64,000 bases of DNA from NCBI GenBank assembly GCA_017461445.1, contig JAFTXW010000002.1, forward strand, positions 83,060 to 147,059, written 5' to 3'. Below, one piece after another: positions 9,714-16,911 of the stretch. Each line of letters opens with the position of its first letter. The first letter of the stretch is position 1. Source of the stretch: Oscillospiraceae bacterium. GTDB taxonomy: Bacteria > Bacillota > Clostridia > Oscillospirales > Oscillospiraceae. The notes under the pieces were generated by a model. The model saw only the letters and a program-made list of their open reading frames with translations. It had not been told where the DNA came from and did not search any database. The translations under genes and the position numbers were made by a program.

Positions 9714-10333
9714 CGCAGAATCTGATACAGCATGGCATTGCAAATGGCTGCCGCCACATTGCTGCCGCCCTTGCGGCCCCGGGCCACGATATGGGGAACA
9801 CCGGATTCGATAATCAGTTCCTTGCTCTCTACCACATTCACAAATCCCACAGGCACACCGATGATCAGCGCGGGATTCAGCAGACCTGCTTCCATCTGCT
9901 CATGGAGGGAAATCAGAGCCGTAGGAGCATTGCCGATGGCAAAGATGCAGGGTTTTTCCAGCTTAGCTGCCCGTTCCATAGACACAATTGCCCGGGTGAT
10001 GCCCCGATCCTTTGCTTCCGCAGCCACATCCGGGTCGGACATAAAGCAGTGCACCTGTCCGCCCAACTTGCCCAGGATGGTCTTGTTGATACCGGATTTT
10101 GCCATCTGCGTGTCAGTAACAATATCGCAGCCATTTCTCAAGGCTTCGATGCCCTTTTGCACCGCGTGATCCGAGAACACCAGATTCTGCATATACTCAA
10201 AATCAGCCGTGGTGTGAATGACACGCTTGATGACCAGCTCATTTTCGGGTTCAAGTTGGGTATCTCCCAGAAGCTCTGTGATGATCTCAAAACTGCGCTT
10301 TTCGATGTCCATCGGTTTGATATTTTCAATCAT
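9710..10333 (-). CDS. cbiC: Cobalt-precorrin-8 methylmutase
   Basis: It moves the methyl group from C11 to C12 to give cobyrinic acid. The 207-residue product has IEKRSFEIITEL near the N-terminus with the S-F motif, VIKRVIHTTADFEY (about 34-47) containing the catalytic His, and the C-terminal glycine-rich GVPVGFVNVVESKE segment. These are the standard CbiC/CobH features. It overlaps the cbiA stop by eight bases and cbiD by four. Confidence 0.95.
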   Translation of the reverse strand: MIENIKPMDIEKRSFEIITELLGDTQLEPENELVIKRVIHTTADFEYMQNLVFSDHAVQKGIEALRNGCDIVTDTQMAKSGINKTILGKLGGQVHCFMSDPDVAAEAKDRGITRAIVSMERAAKLEKPCIFAIGNAPTALISLHEQMEAGLLNPALIIGVPVGFVNVVESKELIIESGVPHIVARGRKGGSNVAAAICNAMLYQILR

Positions 10334-11678
10334 GGCTGTGTTTCTCCTTTAAGCAGGTATCATAAAAGCCTTCCAAAAAGGCTGGATTTCCGTAAAAATG
10401 AAAATGCGGATACCCGGCATAGAGCCGGTCTGTCACCACGGCGCAATCCCATGCTTTTCCCGTGGATTTCGTTGCCGTGAAGTCTGTTCCGGGTCGGGTA
10501 CAATCCCAATGATGGAATTCATGCCCGGGAATTTCCTCGCCGGCTTTGCACAGGAGATTGTCGGTCTTTGCTCGCAATTTCACATAACCGAACCGGGTCA
10601 GCTTTCCCGTATCAAAGCAGCTTCCGGAAAGGTAACCGACCATAGGGTACTCTCCGATGCTTTCCGTCAGATACATAAAGCCTCCGCACTCGGCAATGCA
10701 GGGAATCTCCTGATCCAGCGCTGTGCAGACAGAGCGCCGCATAGAGGTATTCTTGCTGAGTTTTTCAGCATATAACTCCGGATATCCGCCGCCTAAGTAT
10801 AGGCCGTGGATGTTCTCCGGTAATGTTTCGTCGTTAAGAGGACTAAAATTGATAAGTACCGCGCCCATATCCTTCAGTGCTTCCAGACTGTCCTCATAGT
10901 AAAAGCAGAATGCGTTGTCCCTGGCCACCGCAATGCGGACAGGTTCTTTGCAGGATAGGGAAACCTTCTCATATAAAACCGGATTTGCGGACTCAGCCAG
11001 TTTCAGCAGGCCATCCAAATCAATGGTTTTTTCTGCCTGCGCAGCCATGACCTGCAATTTTCCCCGAAGGTTCTCCACCTCCGCGGCTGTTACGAGACCT
11101 AAGTGCCGGCTTTCCAGCGCGCAATCCGCCATTTTCGGCAGATAACCATAGGCACGGATACCGAAGCGGGTCTCAATTTCCTTTGCCAAAGCGGCGTAGG
11201 TCATTGGAGATATCTGATTTAAGATCACACCCTGGATATTGGAATCCGGGCAGAAAGTCAAAAAGCCTTGAATCGTCGCCAGAATGGACAAGGAAGCGCC
11301 CTTGGCGCTGACCACCAGAACCACCGGACTGTCGGTAATCTTTGCCACCTCGTAAGAACTGGCACGGGTGGTAGTTAGACCCATGCCGTCATAGTAGCCC
11401 ATAACACCCTCAATGATGCTCACATCTTGTGCCTCGGCATTCTTCGCCAGCAAATACCGCAGGGTGTTCTCACGGAAGAAGTACAGATCCAGATTTGCGC
11501 TTTTCGCGCCAATGATTCTGCTGTGGAACATGGGGTCAATGTAGTCCGGGCCGCACTTGAAGGCCCCGGTTTTCAGTCCACGATTGACCAGTGCCTGCAA
11601 AACCGCACAGGTAACAGTGGTTTTTCCGCAACCGCTGCTGGTTCCAGCCAGTAAAATTCTGGGGATTTTTGCTTCCAT
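10326..11678 (-). CDS. cbiA: Cobyrinic acid a,c-diamide synthase
   Basis: It amidates the a- and c-carboxylates of cobyrinic acid with glutamine and ATP. From ATG 11678 (MEAKIPRILLAGTSSGCGKT) the protein is 450 residues, the usual length. The P-loop is AGTSSGCGKTT at about 10-20. The amidotransferase-like domain has GLYLGGGYPELYAEKLS and the nucleophile in CIAECGGFMYL. The start is supported by GGAGGAAGAAGA directly upstream. The open frame continues 34 codons further, but that part overlaps a hairpin and looks untranslated. A 140-base leader with two inverted repeats separates it from the CGGC-protein gene. Confidence 0.95.
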   Translation of the reverse strand: MEAKIPRILLAGTSSGCGKTTVTCAVLQALVNRGLKTGAFKCGPDYIDPMFHSRIIGAKSANLDLYFFRENTLRYLLAKNAEAQDVSIIEGVMGYYDGMGLTTTRASSYEVAKITDSPVVLVVSAKGASLSILATIQGFLTFCPDSNIQGVILNQISPMTYAALAKEIETRFGIRAYGYLPKMADCALESRHLGLVTAAEVENLRGKLQVMAAQAEKTIDLDGLLKLAESANPVLYEKVSLSCKEPVRIAVARDNAFCFYYEDSLEALKDMGAVLINFSPLNDETLPENIHGLYLGGGYPELYAEKLSKNTSMRRSVCTALDQEIPCIAECGGFMYLTESIGEYPMVGYLSGSCFDTGKLTRFGYVKLRAKTDNLLCKAGEEIPGHEFHHWDCTRPGTDFTATKSTGKAWDCAVVTDRLYAGYPHFHFYGNPAFLEGFYDTCLKEKHSHD

Positions 11679-11700
11679 TCTTCTTCCTCCAAAAACGCAC

Positions 11701-11760
11701 ATTGCCCGGCACCTCCAAAAGGCATGGAGGCACCGGGTTTTCATGCTGCCAACGGGCAAT
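11701..11760 (-). promoter_or_regulatory. Alternative hairpins in the cbiA leader
   Basis: On the minus-strand RNA, 12-base arms at 11726-11737 and 11705-11716 pair fully with two G-U wobbles. ATTGCCCG at 11760-11753 can instead pair with CGGGCAAT at 11708-11701, which would compete with the first hairpin. A short U run (GCGUUUUU) follows before the cbiA ribosome site. This resembles an attenuator, but no known ligand-binding fold was recognised. Confidence 0.35.
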
Positions 11761-11780
11761 CCGCAGCATGGTTTGGCCAA

Positions 11781-11808
11781 TCAGGCAGCAAGGGGGATTG
11801 CTGCCTGA
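11781..11808. repeat. Perfect 11-base inverted repeat after the CGGC gene
   Basis: The arms are 11781-11791 and 11798-11808 around a six-base GGGGGA loop, just downstream of the CGGC-protein stop. No U tract follows on either strand, so it is more likely an RNA-stabilising or processing hairpin inside the long transcript than a strong terminator. Confidence 0.5.
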
Positions 11809-11816
11809 CCGTAAAT

Positions 11817-12164
11817 TTACTTGTGATGGGTTCCATGAACGGTCTCAATTCCCCGTTCCTGGAGCAGTTGGACGATCTCGTTGATCTTGGGACAACGCAG
11901 ACCGGATTCCTTATCCCGTACAGTGCAGTCACCGGTATGGACGACTGTGATACCGTTTTTCTGCAGCCGGTTCAGCTTTTTCTGCATGCCTTCATCGGTT
12001 GCAGGATCACAGTCACAGCCGTTGCAGTGAAAAAAGGAAATCAACTGATCTTCTTCCGCATAGCCAGAAAACGCTCTGTCCCGCCCGTTCCATGCTTTCA
12101 AGCAACCGGAGCCGGTACAACGGTTGCTGACATTCATGCACCGTAGAATTGCGATCTTTTTCAT
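11817..12164 (-). CDS. CGGC-domain predicted metal-binding protein
   Basis: A 115-residue cytoplasmic protein that starts MKKIAILRCMNVSNRCTGSGC and continues with HCNGCDCDP near 46-54. It has seven cysteines, with a spacing like that of the CGGC family (PF08821), thought to bind metal. Family members often sit beside metal or cofactor genes. Here it lies between the cobalamin-uptake genes and cbiA, so handling of cobalt or of a cysteine-bound cofactor is a reasonable guess but not shown. The start ATG 12164 has no strong GGAGG; the preceding gene stops only 3 bases upstream. Confidence 0.7.
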   Translation of the reverse strand: MKKIAILRCMNVSNRCTGSGCLKAWNGRDRAFSGYAEEDQLISFFHCNGCDCDPATDEGMQKKLNRLQKNGITVVHTGDCTVRDKESGLRCPKINEIVQLLQERGIETVHGTHHK

Positions 12165-12167
12165 GAA

Positions 12168-13274
12168 TTATTTGAAAGTTTCAGGATACAGGATCTTTGC
12201 CATGGTCTGATAGGATTCCTCGTAACGGTGGTTGGGCTTATTGTGGAACAGGCCCTTATCCAAATAGATAATACCCTTCTTGACGGCGTCCAGGCCTTCC
12301 CAAACAGCATTACCGCCAACAATCTCCATCAGCTGCTCCTCAGTAGCACCCTTGTCACCACGCTGGTTGATCAAAATAATCTCGGGAGCCGCTGCATACA
12401 ACTGCTCCAGGTCGATGTCCACAGACTCAAAAGGAGCAGAGCCGTCGTCGAAAACATTGATGCCGCCCAGCTCGTTCAGAATGGTGCCGGCAGCAGCTTC
12501 CGTACCGTAAGCGCGAAGCTTACCAGAAACAACACCCAAAATGGCGACCTTGGGAGCTTCTACATCGGCAGGAACCTTGGATACGATCTCGATAATCTTC
12601 TCTGCGGTAGCATTGGCAACAGCTTCCCAAGCCTCGGGATGACCGTTGATGTTGCAGAAGACCTTGAACCACTTCAGGTAGTCCTGAACATGGTCATACT
12701 GAATGGCGATCACGGGAATATTGGCAGCTTCTGCGGCATTGCCGATGGTGGAATAACCCTTCATGCCCATGGAGCAGACGATCAGGTCGGGCTTGTAGGC
12801 AATAATGGCTTCCACATCCCAGGAACCGCCGGAGGAGCTGTCGGAAACAACGGTCACGCCCTCATCCTGGGTGATATCACGGCCAATCTGCTCATTGTAC
12901 AGTTCAATGCCACTCTTACCGCCGATGATCAAGGGAGCGGTAGCGCCGGTTTCATACCACAGGCAGGTGAAGCTGGGGTACAAAATGGCAGCATTCTTGG
13001 GGTTCTTCTCAATGGAGATTTCTCCACGACCGGAGTCATCGGTAAAGGTTACATGGGTGTCGGCAACAACGACCTCGTTCGCCTTGGCCATATAATACTC
13101 AACCAGAGTGTTGTCCACAACAGGCTCCGTCTCAGTGGGAGCTGTGGTGGTCTCTACCGTGGGATCCGGCTCAGTCTGCTTGTTGTCTTCGGTAGGATTG
13201 ACATTGGTGTTGTTGCAGGCAGTCATGGACAGTACCATGATAACGGCCAGCAACATTGCGATCAGTTTTTTCAT
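12168..13274 (-). CDS. Corrinoid/metal-chelate ABC transporter substrate-binding lipoprotein (BtuF-like)
   Basis: A periplasmic-binding-protein-like lipoprotein of 368 residues. The signal peptide MKKLIAMLLAVIMVLSMTAC ends in a lipobox with Cys 20. A Thr/Pro/Glu-rich tether (about 22-50) follows, then a class III (BtuF/FhuD) binding domain with PDLIVCSMGMKGY and an AYGTEAAAGTILNELGG segment. The start is ATG 13274 with AAAGGAAGGAAC upstream; the open frame 16 codons further is not supported. It lies behind the cobalamin riboswitch with its permease and ATPase, so cobalamin or cobinamide is the likely substrate rather than a siderophore. Confidence 0.88.
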   Translation of the reverse strand: MKKLIAMLLAVIMVLSMTACNNTNVNPTEDNKQTEPDPTVETTTAPTETEPVVDNTLVEYYMAKANEVVVADTHVTFTDDSGRGEISIEKNPKNAAILYPSFTCLWYETGATAPLIIGGKSGIELYNEQIGRDITQDEGVTVVSDSSSGGSWDVEAIIAYKPDLIVCSMGMKGYSTIGNAAEAANIPVIAIQYDHVQDYLKWFKVFCNINGHPEAWEAVANATAEKIIEIVSKVPADVEAPKVAILGVVSGKLRAYGTEAAAGTILNELGGINVFDDGSAPFESVDIDLEQLYAAAPEIILINQRGDKGATEEQLMEIVGGNAVWEGLDAVKKGIIYLDKGLFHNKPNHRYEESYQTMAKILYPETFK

Positions 13275-13340
13275 AATGTTCCTTCCTTTATTGGTTAATA
13301 TATAGCGCATTAAATTGCACACAAGGTAATTGGGTTCCCG

Positions 13341-14123
13341 TCACTGGGGCAGTTTTTCCGCAATGATGATGGGACAATCGTTTTTCTCGTCGTGATACAG
13401 CTGAGAATCGATGCTGAATACATTTTTCAGATTCTCACGGGCAATGACTTCGTTGGGGGTACCGTATGTATGAACCTTCCGATCCTTCAATACATAAATC
13501 CGATCGGAGTATCGGGCGGTGAAGTTCATATCGTGGAGAACCATAACAATGGTAATCTTCAACCGGTTGCAAAGCTCCCGGACAAGCTCCAGCACTTCCA
13601 CCTGATAACCGATATCCAAATAGGTGATCGGTTCGTCCAGCAGCAAAATCTGTGGCTGCTGGCAGATAGTCATAGCAATCCAGGCCCGCTGTTTCTCACC
13701 ACCGGAGAGGTTGTTCATCAAACGGTTGGACAGATGGCTCAAACCGGTTAACTGCAAGGTTTCGTCAATAATTCGGTTATCCTCTTCCGTTAATCCCGCG
13801 CCGAACTTTTTATAAGGATAACGGCCGTAGGAAACCAGCGTTCGGATGTCAATATCGTCGGGTGATGTGTGAATTTGCGGCAGATAAGCTATCTTTTTCG
13901 CCAGTTCCTTAGGGGAGTAACGCTTAATCGGCTTCCCCTCAAAAACCGGTGTGCCGGAAGAGGGTGTCACCGTGCGGGGAATGGTTTTCAGCAAGCTACT
14001 CTTACCACAGCCATTGGGACCGATAATTGTGGTAATCTTACCTTTTTCAAATTCCATGGACACATCGTCCAAAATCTGTTTCTTACCATAAGAGATGGAA
14101 ACGTGGTCAAATCCAAAATACAT
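13341..14123 (-). CDS. Corrinoid ABC transporter ATP-binding protein (BtuD-like)
   Basis: A 260-residue FecE/BtuD-type ATPase. Walker A is GPNGCGKSS at about 34-42, the Q-loop is in AYLPQIHTSP, the signature is LSGGEKQR near 139, and Walker B is LLLDEPITYLD with H in VLHDMNF. It sits between the permease and the binding protein with short gaps. The single permease gene implies a homodimeric channel with two copies of this ATPase. Confidence 0.9.
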   Translation of the reverse strand: MYFGFDHVSISYGKKQILDDVSMEFEKGKITTIIGPNGCGKSSLLKTIPRTVTPSSGTPVFEGKPIKRYSPKELAKKIAYLPQIHTSPDDIDIRTLVSYGRYPYKKFGAGLTEEDNRIIDETLQLTGLSHLSNRLMNNLSGGEKQRAWIAMTICQQPQILLLDEPITYLDIGYQVEVLELVRELCNRLKITIVMVLHDMNFTARYSDRIYVLKDRKVHTYGTPNEVIARENLKNVFSIDSQLYHDEKNDCPIIIAEKLPQ

Positions 14124-14137
14124 TCTTGCTTCCTCCC

Positions 14138-15154
14138 TTATTTGTTCTTATCTTTCTTTCGCAGCAGGTACAGGAAGAAAGGCGCGCCAATAAAGGAAAG
14201 TACCACACTGACAGACAAGTTGCCTACCGGCAGGATCACGCGTCCCACCGTGTCACAGATGACCACAAAGGAATATCCCATAAGGATAGATGTTGGGAAC
14301 AAGTACTTATAGTCAGAGCCGATAATCAACCGCGCGATATGGGGAACGATCAAGCCCACGAAGCTGATCATACCCGCTACCGCAATGGATGTACCCGCTA
14401 ACAAAGAGGACACCATAATCAGGAACATACGAAAGCGCTCTACCCGCAGACCCAGCGTATTTGCCATTTCATCGCCCAGCATAAGAATATTCATCTTGGA
14501 GGGAAGGAGCAGGCAAACAAACAATCCAACGCCCACATAGGGAATTACCAATTTAAAGTCCGCCCAGGAAACGCCGTTCAAGCTGCCTACCATAAAGCTG
14601 GTCGCATCTGCCAAGCGTTCCGAGAAGAAGATCTTGATGATGTCGTTAAAGGCACCAAACACAGCAGAAACTGCCATGCCGGACAAAATCATTTTCACCG
14701 GACTGACACCACGGTCATAAGCAAGGCCGTATATGACCATTGTTGTAACAAAGGAACCTAGAATCGAGCCAATGGGCAGCATATGGTAGTACTGCGGAAA
14801 AACAATCAGCATCATATAGCCTACAAAGCTGGCACCGCTGGTAACGCCGATCGTAGAGGGGGATGCCATATGGTTTCGCATAACACCTTGCAGAATACAT
14901 CCTGCCAGAGACAAACAGATACCCACAATGCCGCCGCAAAGGACCCGGGGAAAACGGATATTCCAAATGATCAGCCGCGCCTCCGCCTCTTCACTGAACA
15001 GAGCTTCCATTACCTGCTGTATGGTATACTCCACACTGCCAACAGCTACACAAACAAGTGTAGAAATTACGCAAAGGCAAGCCAGCAACGCGATCATGGT
15101 AAGTTTATAGGTCTTCGTCTGGCGAAGCTTTCGCTTTGACTGCATCAACACCAA
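14138..15154 (-). CDS. Corrinoid ABC transporter permease (BtuC/FecCD family)
   Basis: A polytopic membrane protein of about 338 residues with roughly nine to ten hydrophobic segments. It has the FecCD marks RFPRVLCGGIVGICLSLAG near 75-93, GVTSGASFVGY and the C-terminal GMISFVGLIVPHIAR. The open frame reaches 15322, but that part lies in the riboswitch terminator and leader. AGGAGG at 15164-15169 is 9 bases before TTG 15154 and 18 before ATG 15145, so TTG 15154 is preferred and ATG 15145 remains possible. It is the first gene after the riboswitch. Confidence 0.9.
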   Translation of the reverse strand: MVLMQSKRKLRQTKTYKLTMIALLACLCVISTLVCVAVGSVEYTIQQVMEALFSEEAEARLIIWNIRFPRVLCGGIVGICLSLAGCILQGVMRNHMASPSTIGVTSGASFVGYMMLIVFPQYYHMLPIGSILGSFVTTMVIYGLAYDRGVSPVKMILSGMAVSAVFGAFNDIIKIFFSERLADATSFMVGSLNGVSWADFKLVIPYVGVGLFVCLLLPSKMNILMLGDEMANTLGLRVERFRMFLIMVSSLLAGTSIAVAGMISFVGLIVPHIARLIIGSDYKYLFPTSILMGYSFVVICDTVGRVILPVGNLSVSVVLSFIGAPFFLYLLRKKDKNK

Positions 15155-15174
15155 GATACATTTCCTCCTAAAGA

Positions 15175-15215
15175 AAACAAAAAAGCTGCAGCAATCCACA
15201 ATGGACTGCTGCAGC
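15175..15215 (-). terminator. Intrinsic terminator of the transport-operon riboswitch
   Basis: On the minus strand, a stem of about 14 base pairs (arms 15202-15215 and 15185-15198, one G-U pair) is followed at once by six U residues. It lies between the aptamer and the permease ribosome site, as expected for transcriptional control by cobalamin. Confidence 0.85.
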
Positions 15216-15277
15216 CGAAATTCCTGCACACAAAACACTACCCCCAGTCTCACACTTCGAAGATCTGGTGGAAACAC

Positions 15278-15462
15278 ACATTCAAGCAGGTCTCCTGACT
15301 CGCGTATCCTAAGCCATCGCACAGCCTTCTCAGGATTACTCCCAATGACCGACTTTCGTCTTGTGCGTAGCCTCCACGCTTACAGTGGCGGTACCGTTCC
15401 GGGTTCTAACCGGATTCTCTATTCTCTGTGCAGCCTATACGCACTGCACAGCACTTGAACGT
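15278..15462 (-). promoter_or_regulatory. Cobalamin riboswitch (transport/cbi operon)
   Basis: Read on the minus strand, P1 pairs 15462-15454 with 15286-15278. The core has GAACCCGGAACGGUACCGCC, then GCCACUGUAAGCG, AAGUCGG, and the B12 box GAGUCAGGAGACCUGCU at 15300-15284. These are the conserved cobalamin-aptamer blocks. With the downstream terminator it should switch the operon off when cobalamin is high. Confidence 0.95.
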
Positions 15463-15478
15463 ATATGAAGTTTCCTAT

Positions 15479-15507
15479 AACATACTCCCAAATCATGCCT
15501 TTGTCAA
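15479..15507 (-). promoter_or_regulatory. Sigma-A-type promoter of the cbi/transport operon
   Basis: On the minus strand, TTGACA (15507-15502) is followed after 17 bases by TATGTT (15484-15479). Transcription would begin just ahead of the riboswitch P1 stem. Confidence 0.75.
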
Positions 15508-15540
15508 GAGGGTAACTGGTACTAATTTATCGATTAGCTG

Positions 15541-15569
15541 TTGACAAACACAGCTGTGCTTTGTACAAT
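15541..15569 (+). promoter_or_regulatory. Sigma-A-type promoter of the chelatase operon
   Basis: TTGACA (15541-15546) and TACAAT (15564-15569) are 17 bases apart. The expected start lies about 10 bases before the second cobalamin aptamer. Confidence 0.8.
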
Positions 15570-15587
15570 ATCATCAAGTTTATATCC

Positions 15588-15778
15588 ATTGCAAGTGTTC
15601 CCGGCTGCGTACAGCACCGGGAAAGAATAGACAACCGGGTGAAAGTCCCGGACGGTACCGCCGCTGTAAGTGTGAATGGTTCACGCTTAGGATGAAAGTC
15701 AGTCACTGGGAAACCGGGAAGGCTGCGTGAAACCGCCGGAATATCCGATACACACCAGTCAGAAGACCTGCTTGCGAT
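15588..15778 (+). promoter_or_regulatory. Cobalamin riboswitch (chelatase operon)
   Basis: P1 pairs 15588-15595 with 15771-15778. Visible conserved blocks are GUGAAAGUCCCGGACGGUAC, CGCCGCUGUAAGUG, AAAGUCAGUCACUGGGA and the B12-box-like CCAGUCAGAAGACCUGCUUG. It stands back to back with the riboswitch of the cbi operon, so both strands are controlled by the same ligand. Confidence 0.95.
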
Positions 15779-15784
15779 TGTTTT

Positions 15785-15820
15785 GCTTCTCCCACGAACC
15801 ATTGGGCAGAAGCGGTTTTT
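15785..15820 (+). terminator. First hairpin-U terminator after the riboswitch
   Basis: GCTTCTCCCA (15785-15794) pairs with TGGGCAGAAGC (15803-15813) with one bulge, followed by GGUUUUU. It directly follows P1 and is a candidate expression platform. Confidence 0.65.
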
Positions 15821-15836
15821 CGTTGCGCGAATTCGG

Positions 15837-15878
15837 CCGCAACAACGGGCTTTTCCGTTGTTGCGGTCTTTTATTTTT
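15837..15878 (+). terminator. Second, stronger hairpin-U terminator before the chelatase genes
   Basis: A perfect 12-base stem (15837-15848 with 15855-15866) is followed by UCUUUUAUUUUU. It ends about 30 bases before the chlI-like start, so readthrough must be regulated. Confidence 0.85.
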
Positions 15879-15906
15879 CCTAAACTTTGAGAGGAGCATA
15901 TGCAAC

Positions 15907-16911
15907 ATGGAACATAATTATCCCTTCACCGCCATCATCGGTCAGGACAGCATGAAGCTGGCACTGATTCTGAATCTCATCAACCCCGCTTTGGGCGGTG
16001 TTCTGATCCGCGGTGAAAAAGGCACTGCAAAATCCACTGCTGTCCGCGGTCTGACAGACCTGCTGGAAGAAGTAGAGGTATCAGAAGGCTGCCCCTTCCA
16101 TTGCCGTCCCGGTCATGGCGAGCTGTGCGCTTCCTGTAAGGATCAGCATAACTTGAAGCTGACCGCCTACAAGCGCCGTGTTGTGGAATTGCCTGTCAGC
16201 TCCACAGAAGACCGTGTTGTTGGCAGTTTAAGCATGGAGCAGGCCATCAAGAAGGGCGAAAAGGTATTCGAACCCGGTTTGCTGGCACAGGCCAACGGCA
16301 ACATTCTGTATGTGGATGAAATCAATCTGCTGGATGACCATATCGTAGATGTATTACTGGACTCCGCCGCTATGGGTGTCAATACCGTGGAGCGTGAAGG
16401 TGTCAGCTACTCCCACCCTGCCCGCTTTGTGCTGGTCGGCACAATGAATCCCGAAGAAGGCGACCTGCGTCCCCAGCTTTTGGACCGTTTTGGTTTGGTG
16501 GTGGAAATTCGCGGTGAGCAGGACATCCAAACCCGCAGTGAACTGATCCGCCGCAGAATGGACTATGAGAAGAATCCTGCCGACTTCTGCCGCGCCTGGG
16601 ATCAGGAGCAGGCTGCCCTGCGCCGCCGTGTTCAGCAGGCGCAGCAATGGTTGAGCACTGTTCAGATTCCCGATGCGCTGTATGAAGATGCGGCAAAAAT
16701 CGGCGTTGCCCTCCAGGTCGACGGACACCGCAGCGACATTGTACTGCTGAAAGCCGCACTGACACTGGCTGCCTTTGAGGGCGCGCAGGAAGTTACCCGA
16801 GAGCATCTGATCCAGGTAGCACCTATGGTGCTGACACACCGCATGCGCCGGATGCCCTTTGACACCACAGACGGTCTACCCAAGGACTGGGAGAGTATCT
16901 TAAATGGCTAA
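15907..16911 (+). CDS. ChlI/BchI-like AAA+ chelatase subunit
   Basis: A 334-residue AAA+ ATPase that would drive metal insertion by the CobN-like subunit. Walker A is GEKGTAKST at about 36-44; Walker B is [13 protein letters not shown]. The sensor and arginine-finger region holds [20 protein letters not shown] four-cysteine insertion, [16 protein letters not shown] (about 62-77), is seen in many clostridial ChlI homologs and could bind Zn or an Fe-S cluster. The start ATG 15907 has GAGGAG about 10 bases upstream; the longer open frame lies in the riboswitch. It overlaps the ChlD-like gene by eight bases. Confidence 0.88.
   Translation: MEHNYPFTAIIGQDSMKLALILNLINPALGGVLIRGEKGTAKSTAVRGLTDLLEEVEVSEGCPFHCRPGHGELCASCKDQHNLKLTAYKRRVVELPVSSTEDRVVGSLSMEQAIKKGEKVFEPGLLAQANGNILYVDEINLLDDHIVDVLLDSAAMGVNTVEREGVSYSHPARFVLVGTMNPEEGDLRPQLLDRFGLVVEIRGEQDIQTRSELIRRRMDYEKNPADFCRAWDQEQAALRRRVQQAQQWLSTVQIPDALYEDAAKIGVALQVDGHRSDIVLLKAALTLAAFEGAQEVTREHLIQVAPMVLTHRMRRMPFDTTDGLPKDWESILNG

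Noticed and set aside
11680-11816. A third cobalamin riboswitch ahead of cbiA
   Set aside because: There is no B12-box-like CAGGAGACCTGC sequence and no GCCACTG block; only simple hairpins are present.
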